NCBI RefSeq assembly: GCF_001597725.1
Contig: NZ_LUTR01000016.1
Span: forward strand, 18,070 to 82,069
Length of the DNA: 64,000 nt
DNA from: Neptuniibacter marinus
Lineage (GTDB): Bacteria > Pseudomonadota > Gammaproteobacteria > Pseudomonadales > Balneatricaceae
Direction: 5' to 3'
Shown here: positions 17,799-27,609 of the stretch, one piece after another
How the letters are laid out: every line of letters begins with the position of its first letter
Position numbering within the stretch: position 1 is the stretch's first letter
Translations under genes and position numbers: made by a program
Notes under the pieces: model-generated
Told to the model about the DNA's origin: nothing
The model's input: the letters and a program-made list of their open reading frames with translations, nothing else
Database searches by the model: none

Positions 17799-18590
17799 CT
17801 ATACGAACTTACCACTAACAGTACCTAAGTCTTGATAGCGCACTGTAAAGCTATCGCCTTTATTAACTTGGACGGCCGCGGTAATTGCTCCGATCATAAT
17901 AAAGGTTCCGGCAGGGATTTCTTCCCCTCGTTCACCTAACATATTAGCCAGCATTGCAACGGAGGATGCTGGGTGTCCTAGTACGGCCGCACCGGCACCT
18001 ACTTGAACCACTTCACCGTTGATCTCCATTACCACACCAATATTTTTCAGATCTAAGTCTTCTGCTTTTGCCATAGTGCCACCGGCGACAAAACGGCTTG
18101 ATGAGGAGTTGTCAGCAATAACGCTTTTAAGATCAAATTTAAAATCCTTGTAGCGTGAATCAATGACTTCCACTGCCGGCATAACAAAATCAGTTGCGCG
18201 TAGAACATCCGCAATATGTACACCTGGGCCCTTTAGGGGGGCTTTAGTAACAAAGGCTAGCTCGGCTTCTATTTTGGGATGAATCAGTTCATCAATTTTG
18301 ATCTCACCGCCATCAGGAACAGAAAAATAATCGGCAAGGAAACCATAGCAAGGGTGTTCAACGCCCATTTGAGCCATTTTAGCCCATGAGGTTAACCCCA
18401 TTTTCATGCCAACAATTTTAGTGCCGCGGGCCTCTTTACGGCGACGCATCTCCCATTGAATATCGAAGGCATCTTCGTAGGTCATATCAGGAAAATCATC
18501 TGTGATTTTAGTGATTTCGTATGCTTTTAACTCGGCGTTTTCACAATGCTCGGCTAGTTGTTCAATTTGTGCTTTTGTTAGATTACCCAT
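17799..18590 (-). CDS. dmpH: 4-oxalocrotonate decarboxylase
   Basis: A 263-residue member of the fumarylacetoacetase-C/hydratase-decarboxylase family, paralogous to dmpE. Signs are GMKMGLTSWAKMAQMG, AELAFVTKAPLKGPGV and the metal-binding acid region EVIDSRYKDFKF. It decarboxylates 2-oxo-3-hexenedioate to 2-hydroxypenta-2,4-dienoate with Mg2+, usually in complex with the hydratase DmpE. Its start codon overlaps the stop of dmpG by one base (TAATG). Confidence 0.92.
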   Translation of the reverse strand: MGNLTKAQIEQLAEHCENAELKAYEITKITDDFPDMTYEDAFDIQWEMRRRKEARGTKIVGMKMGLTSWAKMAQMGVEHPCYGFLADYFSVPDGGEIKIDELIHPKIEAELAFVTKAPLKGPGVHIADVLRATDFVMPAVEVIDSRYKDFKFDLKSVIADNSSSSRFVAGGTMAKAEDLDLKNIGVVMEINGEVVQVGAGAAVLGHPASSVAMLANMLGERGEEIPAGTFIMIGAITAAVQVNKGDSFTVRYQDLGTVSGKFV

Positions 18591-19618
18591 TAGATTAATC
18601 CTTTTTCTTTAGCCATTGTTAGAGCTAAATCTTCAATCATATCTTCTTGACCACCCACAGTACCGCGACGACCAAGTTCTACTAAAATATCCCGTGCTTG
18701 GATACCATATTTGGCTTCTGCACGCTGAGCAAAGAGAAGGAATGAGCTATAAACGCCCGCATAACCTAGGGTTAATGCATCACGGTCAACACGTATAGGT
18801 TGATCCATTAGAGGGACGACTAAATCTTCCGCAACATCCATAATCTTATAGAGATCTACACCATGATTAGCGTGCATACGATCAAGCACAGCGACAAACA
18901 CTTCGAGTGGTGTATTGCCAGCGCCGGCGCCTAAACCGGCTACAGATCCATCTATGCGGTTTGCACCTGCATCAACTGCAGCTAATGAGTTAGCAATGGC
19001 CATCCCCATATTGTGATGACCGTGGAAGCCTAGTTCTGTATTAGGATTTAATTCAGAGCGTAGTAGGCCGATTTTTTCGGATACTTCATCAGGAAGCATG
19101 TAACCCGCTGAATCGGTGCAATAGATACAGTTAGCACCGTAGCTTTCCATCAATTTTGCTTGTTCTAGTATTTTCTCTGCAGACACCATATGCGCCATCA
19201 TAAGAAAGCCCACAGTATCCATATCCATTTTAGCGGCCATACCTATATGCTGCTCGGATACGTCTGCTTCGGTACAGTGAGTCGCTACACGTATTGTGTT
19301 GACGCCACAGTCACGGGCCATTTTAAGATGATCGACGGTACCAATGCCTGGCAGTAATAATGCAGACACTTTTGCGTTTTTAATTTTTGGAATGACAGCG
19401 TTTAGGTACTCTTCGTCAGTATGGGCTGGAAACCCATAATTCAAGGATGAGCCCCCTAAACCATCACCATGTGTCACCTCGATTAGGGGGATACCGGCAT
19501 CATCTAAGCCGGTTGAAATAGCAACCATCTGTTCTAATGAAAGTTGATGACGTTTAGCATGCATCCCATCACGTAGACTCATATCGTGAAGTGTTACTTT
19601 TTTACCTGTTAAGTCCAT
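18590..19618 (-). CDS. dmpG: 4-hydroxy-2-oxovalerate aldolase
   Basis: A 342-residue DRE-TIM metallolyase: [13 protein letters not shown] near the N-terminus (catalytic Arg and metal Asp), HGDGLGGSS, and the metal ligands in GFHGHHNMG. It splits 4-hydroxy-2-oxoacids to pyruvate and an aldehyde that is channelled to DmpF. The frame extends to 19672, but the ATG at 19618, 4 bases past the dmpF stop, gives the family N-terminus [12 protein letters not shown]. The sequence is closest in feel to BphI-type aldolases, which accept acetaldehyde and propanal precursors. Confidence 0.93.
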   Translation of the reverse strand: MDLTGKKVTLHDMSLRDGMHAKRHQLSLEQMVAISTGLDDAGIPLIEVTHGDGLGGSSLNYGFPAHTDEEYLNAVIPKIKNAKVSALLLPGIGTVDHLKMARDCGVNTIRVATHCTEADVSEQHIGMAAKMDMDTVGFLMMAHMVSAEKILEQAKLMESYGANCIYCTDSAGYMLPDEVSEKIGLLRSELNPNTELGFHGHHNMGMAIANSLAAVDAGANRIDGSVAGLGAGAGNTPLEVFVAVLDRMHANHGVDLYKIMDVAEDLVVPLMDQPIRVDRDALTLGYAGVYSSFLLFAQRAEAKYGIQARDILVELGRRGTVGGQEDMIEDLALTMAKEKGLI

Positions 19619-19622
19619 TGTT

Positions 19623-20534
19623 TTAGCCTCGTTCTGGTAGCGTGATTGTTCCGTTATAGGCTTCTTCAGCAAACATCTCTGCTGTGCGAAGTCCTGCGGC
19701 AGTCATAATGTCCAAGTTACCTGCATATTTGGGTAGGAAATCACCTAGCCCTTCAACTTCCATAAAGACAGATACTTTATTGCCATCAAAAATAGGGCCG
19801 TTTACTAATTTATAGCCCGGCACATATTTTTGAACCTCTTTGACCATGTTGTGAACGGATGCTGTGATTGCTGCTTGATCGGGCTTTTCTTTCGTTAAGC
19901 AATGCACTGTATCGCGCATCATCAAAGGGGGCTCCGCTGGATTGACTATGATGATTGCTTTGCCTCTATCCGCACCACCTACGGCCTCAACTGCACCGGC
20001 AGTGGTGCGGGTAAACTCATCAATATTCTGACGGGTGCCTGGGCCAATAGAACGGGAGGAAACGGTCGCAACAATTTCGCCATATTCCACGTCTTGCACT
20101 TGTGAAACCGCGGCCACCATCGGTATGGTTGCTTGTCCACCACAAGTCACCATATTGACGTTCATCTCTAATTGAGAGGCGTGTTTCTTTAAATTTACCG
20201 GCGGGACGCAGAATGGGCCGATAGCTGCTGGCGTTAGATCCACCATAATCACGCCAAGCTCATTTAATTTCCGGCTGTTTTCTGCGTGTACGTAAGCAGA
20301 CGTTGCATCAAAGGCGACACGAATATCGTCTTTTATTACTTGATCCAACATACCGTCGATACCTGTGCTAGAGATTTTCATGCCCATCTCTTTTGCACGC
20401 TTAAGACCTTCTGATTCAGGGTCTATACCCACCATCCATACAGGTTCAACCCACTCAGAACGCTGCATTTTCATCAGTAAATCGGTACCAATGTTACCCG
20501 GACCGATAATGACTGCTTTTAGTTTCTTGCTCAT
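19623..20534 (-). CDS. dmpF: Acetaldehyde dehydrogenase (acylating)
   Basis: A 303-residue enzyme with Rossmann start [18 protein letters not shown] and catalytic Cys in [12 protein letters not shown] (about residue 129). It oxidises acetaldehyde or propanal with NAD+ and CoA to the acyl-CoA and works as a heterotetramer with the aldolase DmpG. The spacing of only 4 bases to dmpG fits the need for equal synthesis. Confidence 0.94.
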   Translation of the reverse strand: MSKKLKAVIIGPGNIGTDLLMKMQRSEWVEPVWMVGIDPESEGLKRAKEMGMKISSTGIDGMLDQVIKDDIRVAFDATSAYVHAENSRKLNELGVIMVDLTPAAIGPFCVPPVNLKKHASQLEMNVNMVTCGGQATIPMVAAVSQVQDVEYGEIVATVSSRSIGPGTRQNIDEFTRTTAGAVEAVGGADRGKAIIIVNPAEPPLMMRDTVHCLTKEKPDQAAITASVHNMVKEVQKYVPGYKLVNGPIFDGNKVSVFMEVEGLGDFLPKYAGNLDIMTAAGLRTAEMFAEEAYNGTITLPERG

Positions 20535-20564
20535 ATTTATATCCTCAAAGTCAGTGTGGTCGAG

Positions 20565-21350
20565 TTAGGTGAAACGAACAGATGCAGATCCAATACCGCC
20601 AATACTGACTGTCATGAAGTCGCCTGCTTGAACGGGTTCAAGTGGTACTAATGAGCCGGAGAGTATGACTTCTCCTGCTTTGAGTGATATACCGAATTCA
20701 CCTAAGGTATTGGCCAGCCAAGTCACGCAATTAACGGGGCTTCCTAGTGCTGCAGCGCCCGCTCCGGTGGAGATAACCTTGCCGTTTTTTTCAACTACCA
20801 TGCCGCAAGTTGCTAGATCTACTTCACTTGGTTTTACTGCACGGTCGCCCAACACAAAAAGGCCGCAAGATGCATTGTCAGCGACAGTGTCTTCGATTTT
20901 TATTTTCCAATCTTCAATGCGTGAATCGACAATCTCAAAGCAGGGCATTACATAATCGGTTGCCGCTAATACATCTGCATTTGTGATGCCTGGGCCAACA
21001 AGATCTTTTTTAAGAATAAAAGCAATTTCACCTTCTGCTTTGGGTTGAATCAAGCGTTCGGAGATAGGCATCTCCTCTCCTTGGCTAAACGCCATATCAT
21101 CAGTTAAATAGCCAAAGTCTGGTTGGTGTACATTCAGCATGTTTTGAACAGCTTTTGAGGTCACACCAATTTTTTTGCCGATAATTTTAGCGCCGGCTTG
21201 TACTCGACGGTCCACCATACGTAACGAAATATGATAAGCATCTTCAATGGTTATATCGTCAAAGCGTTCAGTAAATGGCTTTAATGTTTTGTGTTCGGTG
21301 AGCGCCTCATAGAGTTCATCACCGCATTTCTCTATCTGTTTTGGGTTCAT
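20565..21350 (-). CDS. dmpE: 2-oxopent-4-enoate (2-hydroxypentadienoate) hydratase
   Basis: A 261-residue protein, the same length as DmpE, with the family signature GAKIIGKKIGVTSKAVQ, AEGEIAFILKKDLVGPG and the Mg2+ site around FEIVDSRIEDW. It adds water to 2-hydroxypenta-2,4-dienoate to give 4-hydroxy-2-oxovalerate. I place the start at ATG 21350 (GAGAAATAAA precedes it) rather than at the upstream GTG. The gene begins one base after the dmpD stop. Confidence 0.92.
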   Translation of the reverse strand: MNPKQIEKCGDELYEALTEHKTLKPFTERFDDITIEDAYHISLRMVDRRVQAGAKIIGKKIGVTSKAVQNMLNVHQPDFGYLTDDMAFSQGEEMPISERLIQPKAEGEIAFILKKDLVGPGITNADVLAATDYVMPCFEIVDSRIEDWKIKIEDTVADNASCGLFVLGDRAVKPSEVDLATCGMVVEKNGKVISTGAGAAALGSPVNCVTWLANTLGEFGISLKAGEVILSGSLVPLEPVQAGDFMTVSIGGIGSASVRFT

Positions 21351-21351
21351 T

Positions 21352-22212
21352 TTATTTCTCGTATGCAAGTTGATCACCTTCTTTTAAAAAGGTGGCAATT
21401 AACTGATTAAACCGCTCTTCGTGTTCAATTTGAGTCCAATGACCGCATTCACCAAAAATATGAAGTTGAGATCGACTGATCCAGCGGTTTAATGTGAAGC
21501 TATTTTCAAGCGGAATGACTTGATCATCCCGGCCATGGATAATGAGAGTTTCATGCCTGAGTGCACGAATCTGTTGTTCTTCACTCGTCATGGCATCGAT
21601 CCAACGCTGCCTAGGGGCTGGAAACATTGCAGAATATGATCTCTGTACACCTTCACGTATGCTTGCTTGATAACGAAGCTCTGCGAGCTCATCGGTAACA
21701 AGGTTTCGGTCAAAGGCAAAGATATCTAACATTTTTTTCATTGATTCTAGTGAGGGCTGATAACCCCAAACCTGATCCAGTCCTTGGGTTAAAGTGAAGG
21801 GAACACCGACACTTCCCATCAAGACTAGGCGACGTATGCGGTTGGGGTTTTTAATGGCTATAGCCAGTGCAAGCGCCCCCCCAAATGAGTTGCCTATTAA
21901 ATCGGTTTGATCAATTTCTAAGTAATCTAGAGTATCGATTAGGTGCTGAACCCATAGGTCCATGGTGTAGTGGTTGTGGGTTGAGCCTTGGGTGTAACCA
22001 AAGCCCATTAGGTCTGGTGCGATAACACGCCGCTCTTTTGCTAGAACTTGAATGCTAAGGCGCCAATTGGCCCACGCTGTTACCCCTGGACCTGAGCCAT
22101 GAAGTAGTACAACGGGGAAACCTGTCCCCTGGTCATGTACATTAGTCATAACGCCTTTAATATCGGTGAGTAAACCGATTTCAGGGTTATTGTTTGTAGC
22201 GGTTGTATTCAT
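21352..22212 (-). CDS. dmpD: 2-hydroxymuconate semialdehyde hydrolase
   Basis: A 286-residue alpha/beta hydrolase with HGSGPGVTAWANW oxyanion loop, nucleophile Ser in GNSFGGALA (about 116), acid Asp in HGRDDQVIPLENS and catalytic His in FGECGHWTQIEH. It hydrolyses the ring-fission products of 3-methylcatechol-type compounds, while unsubstituted products go through DmpC. It lies 15 bases behind dmpC. The C-terminal lid and length agree with DmpD/XylF. Confidence 0.93.
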   Translation of the reverse strand: MNTTATNNNPEIGLLTDIKGVMTNVHDQGTGFPVVLLHGSGPGVTAWANWRLSIQVLAKERRVIAPDLMGFGYTQGSTHNHYTMDLWVQHLIDTLDYLEIDQTDLIGNSFGGALALAIAIKNPNRIRRLVLMGSVGVPFTLTQGLDQVWGYQPSLESMKKMLDIFAFDRNLVTDELAELRYQASIREGVQRSYSAMFPAPRQRWIDAMTSEEQQIRALRHETLIIHGRDDQVIPLENSFTLNRWISRSQLHIFGECGHWTQIEHEERFNQLIATFLKEGDQLAYEK

Positions 22213-22227
22213 GGCTCAGCTCGTGTC

Positions 22228-23688
22228 TTAGAATTTAATGCAGATGTTTTTAGTTTCGGTGTAGAACTCAAGGCCATGAACACCCCCTTCACGACCAATA
22301 CCTGATTCTTTTGCACCACCAAATGCGGTGCGAAGGTCGCGTAGGAACCAGCTATTAATCCATACCAATCCAACTTCTAGTTGCTCGGCTATACGGGATG
22401 CTTTAGCTGAGTTTTCAGTCCATACCGCTGCAGATAAACCGTAGTTGGTATTGTTTGCTAAATGGACAACCTCATCTTCTGAATCAAAAGGGCGAATATG
22501 ACAGCAGGGCCCAAATACCTCTTCTTTAATGAGGCGAGCGTCATCAGGAAGGTCTGTCCAAATAGTAGGTTCTACCCAAGCTCCAGCATTTAGCGCATCG
22601 CCCATCTCTGGGACACCACCACCCGTAACGACGGTTGCACCTTCTTCTACGGCTAATTTGTAGTAGGAGAGGACTTTATCTTTGTGTTCTTGGCTAACCA
22701 GTGGGCCAAAATCTACACTTGGATCTTCAGGACGACCCATTTTTAGTTTCTCTACTCCTTCTTTTAAGCGTTGAACAAATTCATCAAACAGAGGACGTTC
22801 AACATAAACTCGTTCGGTACCTAGGCAAACTTGACCGCAGTTCACAAAAGCTGAACGTAGGGTACCTTCAACTGCTTTATCAAGATCACAATCTGCGAAA
22901 ACAATCCCAGGGTTTTTACCACCACACTCCATAGAAATATTACGTAAACCGACAGAGGCAGCACGCATGATTATTTCACCGGTGCGGGTTTCTCCAGTAA
23001 ATGTAATCGCATCTACATCTTTATGTTCGGTTAAAAAAGCACCAGCAGAGTCTGGACCAAAACCATGAACCACGTTGTAAACCCCTTCAGGTACACCGCA
23101 TTCATTCATAACTTCACCAAGCAGTGTGGCGGTTGCTGGTGTTTCTTCAGAAGGTTTGACCACTACGGTATTGCCGCAAGCTAAGGCCGGGCCTACTTTC
23201 CATGTCATTAATAACAACGGAAGGTTCCAAGGGCTGACAACGGCAATAACACCTTTAGGCGTGCGATGTCCGTAGTTCAGTGCACCTAAGCCATCCGGTG
23301 TATCCATGTGGAAAGCTTCAGTCGGATGGTTTGCAACGGTTTCAGAAAAGGCTTTGAAATTCGCAGCACCCCGGGGAATATCAATGTGGGAAGCAATTTT
23401 ATGAGGCTTACCTGTATCTAAACATTCAGCTTCGAGGAACTCATCAAAGCGTTCGTTAATACGGTCGGCAACTTTGTTAAGTAAGGCGGTACGTTGAGCT
23501 TGGGTCATTTCCCCCCAAGGTCCTTTCATCGCAGATTTGGCTGCGCTAACGGCCATGTCAACTTCTTGTAGGCCTGCCTCATGGACAGTACCAATAACAC
23601 TGTTGTCTACAGGACAGCGGTTCTCGAACGTTTTACCGCTGCTTGAAGTAACAAATTGACCATTTATAAAATTCTTAAATTCTTTCAT
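22228..23688 (-). CDS. dmpC: 2-hydroxymuconic semialdehyde dehydrogenase
   Basis: A 486-residue aldehyde dehydrogenase, the same length as DmpC. It carries VVSPWNLPLLLMTWK, the NAD+ loop FTGETRTGEII, the general base Glu in MECGGKNPG and catalytic Cys in VNCGQVCLGTERVYV. It oxidises 2-hydroxymuconic semialdehyde to 2-hydroxymuconate with NAD+. The start is ATG 23688, preceded by GAGAAAAAGA; an upstream TTG adds four doubtful residues. Confidence 0.93.
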   Translation of the reverse strand: MKEFKNFINGQFVTSSSGKTFENRCPVDNSVIGTVHEAGLQEVDMAVSAAKSAMKGPWGEMTQAQRTALLNKVADRINERFDEFLEAECLDTGKPHKIASHIDIPRGAANFKAFSETVANHPTEAFHMDTPDGLGALNYGHRTPKGVIAVVSPWNLPLLLMTWKVGPALACGNTVVVKPSEETPATATLLGEVMNECGVPEGVYNVVHGFGPDSAGAFLTEHKDVDAITFTGETRTGEIIMRAASVGLRNISMECGGKNPGIVFADCDLDKAVEGTLRSAFVNCGQVCLGTERVYVERPLFDEFVQRLKEGVEKLKMGRPEDPSVDFGPLVSQEHKDKVLSYYKLAVEEGATVVTGGGVPEMGDALNAGAWVEPTIWTDLPDDARLIKEEVFGPCCHIRPFDSEDEVVHLANNTNYGLSAAVWTENSAKASRIAEQLEVGLVWINSWFLRDLRTAFGGAKESGIGREGGVHGLEFYTETKNICIKF

Positions 23689-23781
23689 TCTTTTTCTCAA
23701 GCTAAGTAAAAGGATTCAGTGGTTGATACTGATTGAGTAATGGCAGCTTCTAATTGAGACATTAAAAGCTGCACCTTATGC

Positions 23782-24705
23782 TTACGTTAAAACAGTTAGG
23801 AATCGCTCATTGAGGACACGATCATGGTAGAAAATCGCTTTACCTAATTGTTCCTCTTGCCATGTAATCGTGGGGTGATCTGGATAGTGGTAATCACCAC
23901 CACAAAATACTTCAGTGCGATTTCCGCTAGGATCAAAGAAATAGATGGTTTTGCCGTGCGTTAGGCCATGCCGTGTCGGTCCAATATCGATAGATACATC
24001 TCGCATTGAGATGAGATCCGCTGCACGTAAAACATCATCCCAAGTTTCTAGCAGGAAGGAGGCATGGTGGAATTTACCCAGTTCTGGGCATTCAATAAAT
24101 GCGACGTCATGGGCTTTAGAGCTGCAGGTTAAGAAGCTGGCTATTCTTGTTCCATCGGCGGTTAGTACTTGTTCAGCAAGATCAAAGCCCAGAATATCAG
24201 TGAAGATCTCTGTGCTTCCGTCTATATTGGGTCCATAAAGGAGGGCATGATCAAAACGTACCGCCTTCATGCCTTTTAGACCTTCAGGCCAGGCTTCTGG
24301 GTTTACAGGATTAATACCCCATTTACCGGTTTGCTCTTTGCTTGCGTATAGCTCAAATGTGTGACCTGTCGGGGTATCAAACTGCACGCGACGACCACAG
24401 TCTTTTAGGTCTCCTGCCGGAATATCTTCAACATTACAGCCATACTTAATAAGCTCTGATCGTAGGCTATCGACGGTGGCTTCGTCGATACATTTAAAGG
24501 CAAAGAAGTCTAAACCGGGCTCATCTGCTTCACGTAGGACAACTGAAAATTTATCTATTTCAGACCAGGCTTTTAAATAGACGCGCCCCTGATCATCGCG
24601 ATCCATCTCTATAAGACCTACCAGATCTCGGTAATGGGTAAGTGCCTCTTCCATATCGAGTACGCGTATTTGAACATGCCCTGGACGCATAACACCTTTT
24701 TTCAT
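23782..24705 (-). CDS. dmpB: Catechol 2,3-dioxygenase
   Basis: A 307-residue type I extradiol dioxygenase of two VOC modules. The Fe(II) ligands are at the classical positions His153 ([10 protein letters not shown]), His214 ([10 protein letters not shown]) and Glu265 (NRTEVFCGG). The conserved second-sphere His199, His246 and Tyr255 also fall exactly in register. It cleaves catechol next to the hydroxyls to 2-hydroxymuconic semialdehyde using O2. The iron is easily oxidised, which explains the ferredoxin gene immediately upstream. Confidence 0.95.
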   Translation of the reverse strand: MKKGVMRPGHVQIRVLDMEEALTHYRDLVGLIEMDRDDQGRVYLKAWSEIDKFSVVLREADEPGLDFFAFKCIDEATVDSLRSELIKYGCNVEDIPAGDLKDCGRRVQFDTPTGHTFELYASKEQTGKWGINPVNPEAWPEGLKGMKAVRFDHALLYGPNIDGSTEIFTDILGFDLAEQVLTADGTRIASFLTCSSKAHDVAFIECPELGKFHHASFLLETWDDVLRAADLISMRDVSIDIGPTRHGLTHGKTIYFFDPSGNRTEVFCGGDYHYPDHPTITWQEEQLGKAIFYHDRVLNERFLTVLT

Positions 24706-24728
24706 GAAACTATCCTCAATTATTATTT

Positions 24729-25049
24729 TTAAACGATTATTTGTTTCGGATCGGGTGAGTGAATAACCTCTATCTCAAGATCGCTGGTTGGAAAAATACG
24801 ACAGGCAAGGACAAATCCATCCTGTAACTCTTTATCCGTTATATGCGCTTTGCTCATTTTTTTACTTGAGAAAGAGCCATTCACAACTCTTATTTTGCAG
24901 ACCCCGCAGCCTCCGCCACGGCAGCCCACATTGATACAGTGTGAATTAATTGTTTCCATACCAATCAATAAGCTGATCTCGCTAGGGCATAGAAACTCTT
25001 GCCCTTGGTTAATTACCTGAATCTTATGTTTAGTTATTGTTTGACTCAT
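24729..25049 (-). CDS. dmpQ: Plant-type [2Fe-2S] ferredoxin for catechol 2,3-dioxygenase reactivation
   Basis: A 106-residue ferredoxin with Cys43-x4-Cys48-x2-Cys51 ([10 protein letters not shown]) and Cys83 in VLACRIFP as cluster ligands. Cys38 is extra. Size and position match DmpQ/XylT, which re-reduces the oxidised iron of catechol 2,3-dioxygenase, especially during turnover of 4-methylcatechol. It is the first gene of the meta operon and starts 48 bases downstream of the sigma-54 -12 element. Confidence 0.88.
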   Translation of the reverse strand: MSQTITKHKIQVINQGQEFLCPSEISLLIGMETINSHCINVGCRGGGCGVCKIRVVNGSFSSKKMSKAHITDKELQDGFVLACRIFPTSDLEIEVIHSPDPKQIIV

Positions 25050-25103
25050 GTATCAGTCTCTAACTACTACTGCATTACAGTTTCATACGTGCAAACACTA
25101 CCA

Positions 25104-25119
25104 AGCAATCGATATGCCA
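25104..25119 (-). promoter_or_regulatory. Sigma-54 (-24/-12) promoter of the meta operon
   Basis: The minus strand reads TGGCATATCGATTGCT, one mismatch (C to T) from TGGCAC-N5-TTGCT with exact spacing. The expected start lies about 12 bases further on, giving a leader of about 40 bases before dmpQ. Confidence 0.85.
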
Positions 25120-25231
25120 TTGTGGATATTTTTTTGATTCTTTTATTTTAAAATTATGAAAAATAAGGAAAAATTTGTTAATTTTTTATAAAGGCTCTGA
25201 TCAAAAAGGTGTACTTGGGTAAGGGCTAAGA

Positions 25232-25246
25232 TTATCAAATGATTAA
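25232..25246 (-). promoter_or_regulatory. Candidate upstream activating sequence of the meta operon
   Basis: TTATCAAATGATTAA holds the inverted repeat ATCA-AA-TGAT (25234-25243) centred about 120 bp upstream of the -24 element. It resembles the TTGATCAATTGATCAA-type sites known for DmpR/XylR regulators. The core also occurs upstream of the transporter unit at 32432-32441. Confidence 0.55.
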
Positions 25247-25342
25247 ATGATGACTCGGTGTGTGACGAGTTGATTAAATGGAACTGTAGATTTAATGACC
25301 GCGGAAATTACTGCAGATATGCCGGTTTATTACTTTTTAGAG

Positions 25343-25354
25343 GTTAGCGCTAAC
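25343..25354. repeat. Perfect 12-bp palindrome GTTAGCGCTAAC
   Basis: A perfect palindrome with a central CG in the gap between the activator gene and the meta operon promoter. It could be an operator for an unidentified regulator. No protein can be assigned. Confidence 0.4.
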
Positions 25355-25397
25355 GCTATAGTTCATAATCACACAAGCGTCGGATAGGGGCTCAGTC

Positions 25398-25436
25398 GAA
25401 CCCGTTATATAGGCCTATATTAGGGATGATGGGTTC
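25398..25436. repeat. Nested palindromes downstream of the DmpR-type activator gene
   Basis: ATATAGGCCTATAT (25407-25420) is a perfect 14-bp palindrome enclosed by GAACCC...GGGTTC (25398-25436). It lies 38-76 bases past the activator stop. It could be a structured transcript end or a regulatory site; there is no clear U-tract. Confidence 0.4.
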
Positions 25437-25473
25437 TGGACGGAGAGACGTTTGTCTAAAGCTGATTTTGCTA

Positions 25474-27165
25474 TTATTTTTTGAGTCGATAGGCCATTTG
25501 CGGGCGGGTTATACCTAGAATGCGAGCAGCTTGGGTGATATTTCCATCGGCTTTTTCCATAGCACGCTCAAGTACCTGTTGTTCAAAGTGAGCTAGATCA
25601 AAATTATGATTAAGGAGTTGATCGATCACTGTATCTTTAGATGCATCGTCACTTTCTAAGCTGCTCAATTCCCCTGTTTTGCTAATAATATTCAGAGGGT
25701 GAGTTGGCTCTGAAAGAGAGGGGAAAAATGAACTCATATCGATACTACGATTATTATCGGTAAGAATAATACCGCGCTCAATCATGTTTTCTAGTTCACG
25801 AATATTGCCAGGCCATTTGTAGTGCATCAGTGCTTGTAATGCTTTCTCTGATACACCGAGTGTCTGTTTGTTGTATTTAGCGTGATACTTTTCAAGAAAG
25901 TGATCGACTAAAAGGGAGATATCCTCGGATCGCTCCCTTAGTGGGGGGATTAAGACAGGGTAAACATTCAGACGGTAGTATAAATCTTCACGAAACTTAC
26001 CTGCTTTCACAGCATCAATTAGATTCTCATTTGTCGCTGCAACAATACGAACATCAATTTTACGTAATTGATTATCGCCTACACGTTCCAGCTCTCCTTC
26101 TTGGAGTACGCGCAATAGGGTGGCTTGTGCTCTAGGGCTTAATTCAGCCACTTCATCAAGAAAAATTGTGCCAGTATTTGCTCTTTCAAATTTACCTTCT
26201 CGAGACTCGGTTGCACCGGTATAAGCGCCTTTCCTAACACCAAAAAGTTCAGCTTCAATAAGATCTGGCGGAATGCACGCACAATTGATTGCAATAAAGG
26301 GGTTGTTAGAGCGTTGACTACTTTGATGCAGTGCGCGTGCGACTACCTCCTTACCCACGCCCGTCTCGCCTTGAAGGAGGACGGTGACTGTGCTGTCTGA
26401 GGCACGTTGAATCAGATGACAGACATGTTTAAATGCCTCAGATTGTCCGACCGAGTTGAATAATATTTCATCTGAAGGGAATCGGTGAGCTTGGAAGTTT
26501 TCTTTTAATGTGCTGACTTCATAACGGAGGGCAAAAAGTTCATCAGCGATAGGGTCGGGTAATAGACAACGTTCTAGTTCTTCTTGATCTTCCCATTCAG
26601 AAGCCGGTTTACCAACGATTTTACAGTGATCGGCGCCAGTACCAGCACACTGAGTTTCTTTAAAGATGATTTTGTGGCCCATATAGTATGTGGAGAAACC
26701 ACTAGCGTAACCGAGCAAGGTCCAGCAGATTGGATCTTCAGATACACCAAACTCATGTATATGCAGATCGGCTTCGTAAGAATCATACCAATTAAATTCG
26801 GCATAGAACTGTTTGTCGGGAAGGTCAAATTCGAGTGCGACAGGTTCGACGCGTACCATACCTTTTATACCATGAAGCTGAGGGCCGACAAGGAACGCTT
26901 CGGATTTAGTGATTTCTGGGCGAACCTTATGTGCTAGTTCAGCATCTTTCATTCCGCTGTTATAGCCAAAACGCATCAAAAAACCTCTGGCGCGTTCTAT
27001 GCCTAGGGAGGCGACTAATTCTGTGCGTAAAGAGCCCATAACAGCAGAATGAATAAGGAGCATTCTCTGCTCATCTAACCAGATTTTTCCATTTTCGTGG
27101 TCAAACTGTATTTGAGAAATAAGATCTTCAGGCGTAGGAAACTGCAATGCCGGTTGTTCGCTCAT
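25474..27165 (-). CDS. dmpR: Sigma-54-dependent phenol-responsive activator, DmpR-type (second paralogue)
   Basis: A 563-residue regulator. It comprises a XylR_N effector domain (about 12-115), V4R (about 140-200, ending TQCAGTGADHCKIVGK), an AAA+ domain (about 240-470) with GETGVGKE, and a Fis-type HTH (DGNITQAARILGITRPQMAY). The sigma-54 contact loop reads GAYTGA instead of GAFTGA. It lies between the meta operon and the divergent hydroxylase operon, the place expected for the pathway regulator. It is about as long as the first paralogue and similar throughout, including the WLDEQRMLLIH-type segment, pointing to duplication. Confidence 0.9.
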   Translation of the reverse strand: MSEQPALQFPTPEDLISQIQFDHENGKIWLDEQRMLLIHSAVMGSLRTELVASLGIERARGFLMRFGYNSGMKDAELAHKVRPEITKSEAFLVGPQLHGIKGMVRVEPVALEFDLPDKQFYAEFNWYDSYEADLHIHEFGVSEDPICWTLLGYASGFSTYYMGHKIIFKETQCAGTGADHCKIVGKPASEWEDQEELERCLLPDPIADELFALRYEVSTLKENFQAHRFPSDEILFNSVGQSEAFKHVCHLIQRASDSTVTVLLQGETGVGKEVVARALHQSSQRSNNPFIAINCACIPPDLIEAELFGVRKGAYTGATESREGKFERANTGTIFLDEVAELSPRAQATLLRVLQEGELERVGDNQLRKIDVRIVAATNENLIDAVKAGKFREDLYYRLNVYPVLIPPLRERSEDISLLVDHFLEKYHAKYNKQTLGVSEKALQALMHYKWPGNIRELENMIERGIILTDNNRSIDMSSFFPSLSEPTHPLNIISKTGELSSLESDDASKDTVIDQLLNHNFDLAHFEQQVLERAMEKADGNITQAARILGITRPQMAYRLKK

Positions 27166-27609
27166 TCAAGGACTCGCTATATTTATTTTTTTTATATGCT
27201 GCTAGCTATATTTAGGGTGACTTTAAATAATGAATACTAATTCTTTTAGTTTGTCCCCTAATACATTAGATACCCAGATCGCATCGCTAAGTGGTATGAA
27301 GTAATAAGAACCTTTATTTATAAAGCGTTTTACTTAGCGGGTGTTAAGCAAGAAACATGCACAATCCGCAAAGCAGCGTTTACCTCTTTCAGCCCTGAGA
27401 GGTTGTTTATATGTCTCATCATTTCATCACTATTTCATACTAGCCTAACCATTTCGTCACCCTTTAGATAGAGGGAGTCGTATAAATAATTCGTCGTAAA
27501 GTCAGTCTATTTTTATTTGTTCGGGCTTCGGCTTTGTTTATAAAAAGCTATATATATCAATTGGTTATGTTTTTTAATTTGCCTTTGTTTTTGTTTTTAC
27601 TTCCGGTTC
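27166..27609. other. Regulatory region between activator gene and phenol hydroxylase operon
   Basis: About 440 bases without a believable gene. It holds an inverted repeat ACCTCT...AGAGGT (27382-27403), three ATTTCRT repeats (27421, 27432, 27451) of which the first is part of ATCATTTCAT (27418-27427, one base from the ATCATTTGAT core), and ATCAATTGGT (27557-27566) close to the promoter. These are candidate activator sites. The activator's own promoter must also lie here. Confidence 0.45.

Noticed and set aside
23072..23083. ACGTTGTAAACC as a possible Ter site for the Tus-like protein
   Set aside because: It shares only the GTTGTAA core with E. coli Ter, lies inside dmpC and is a single occurrence.
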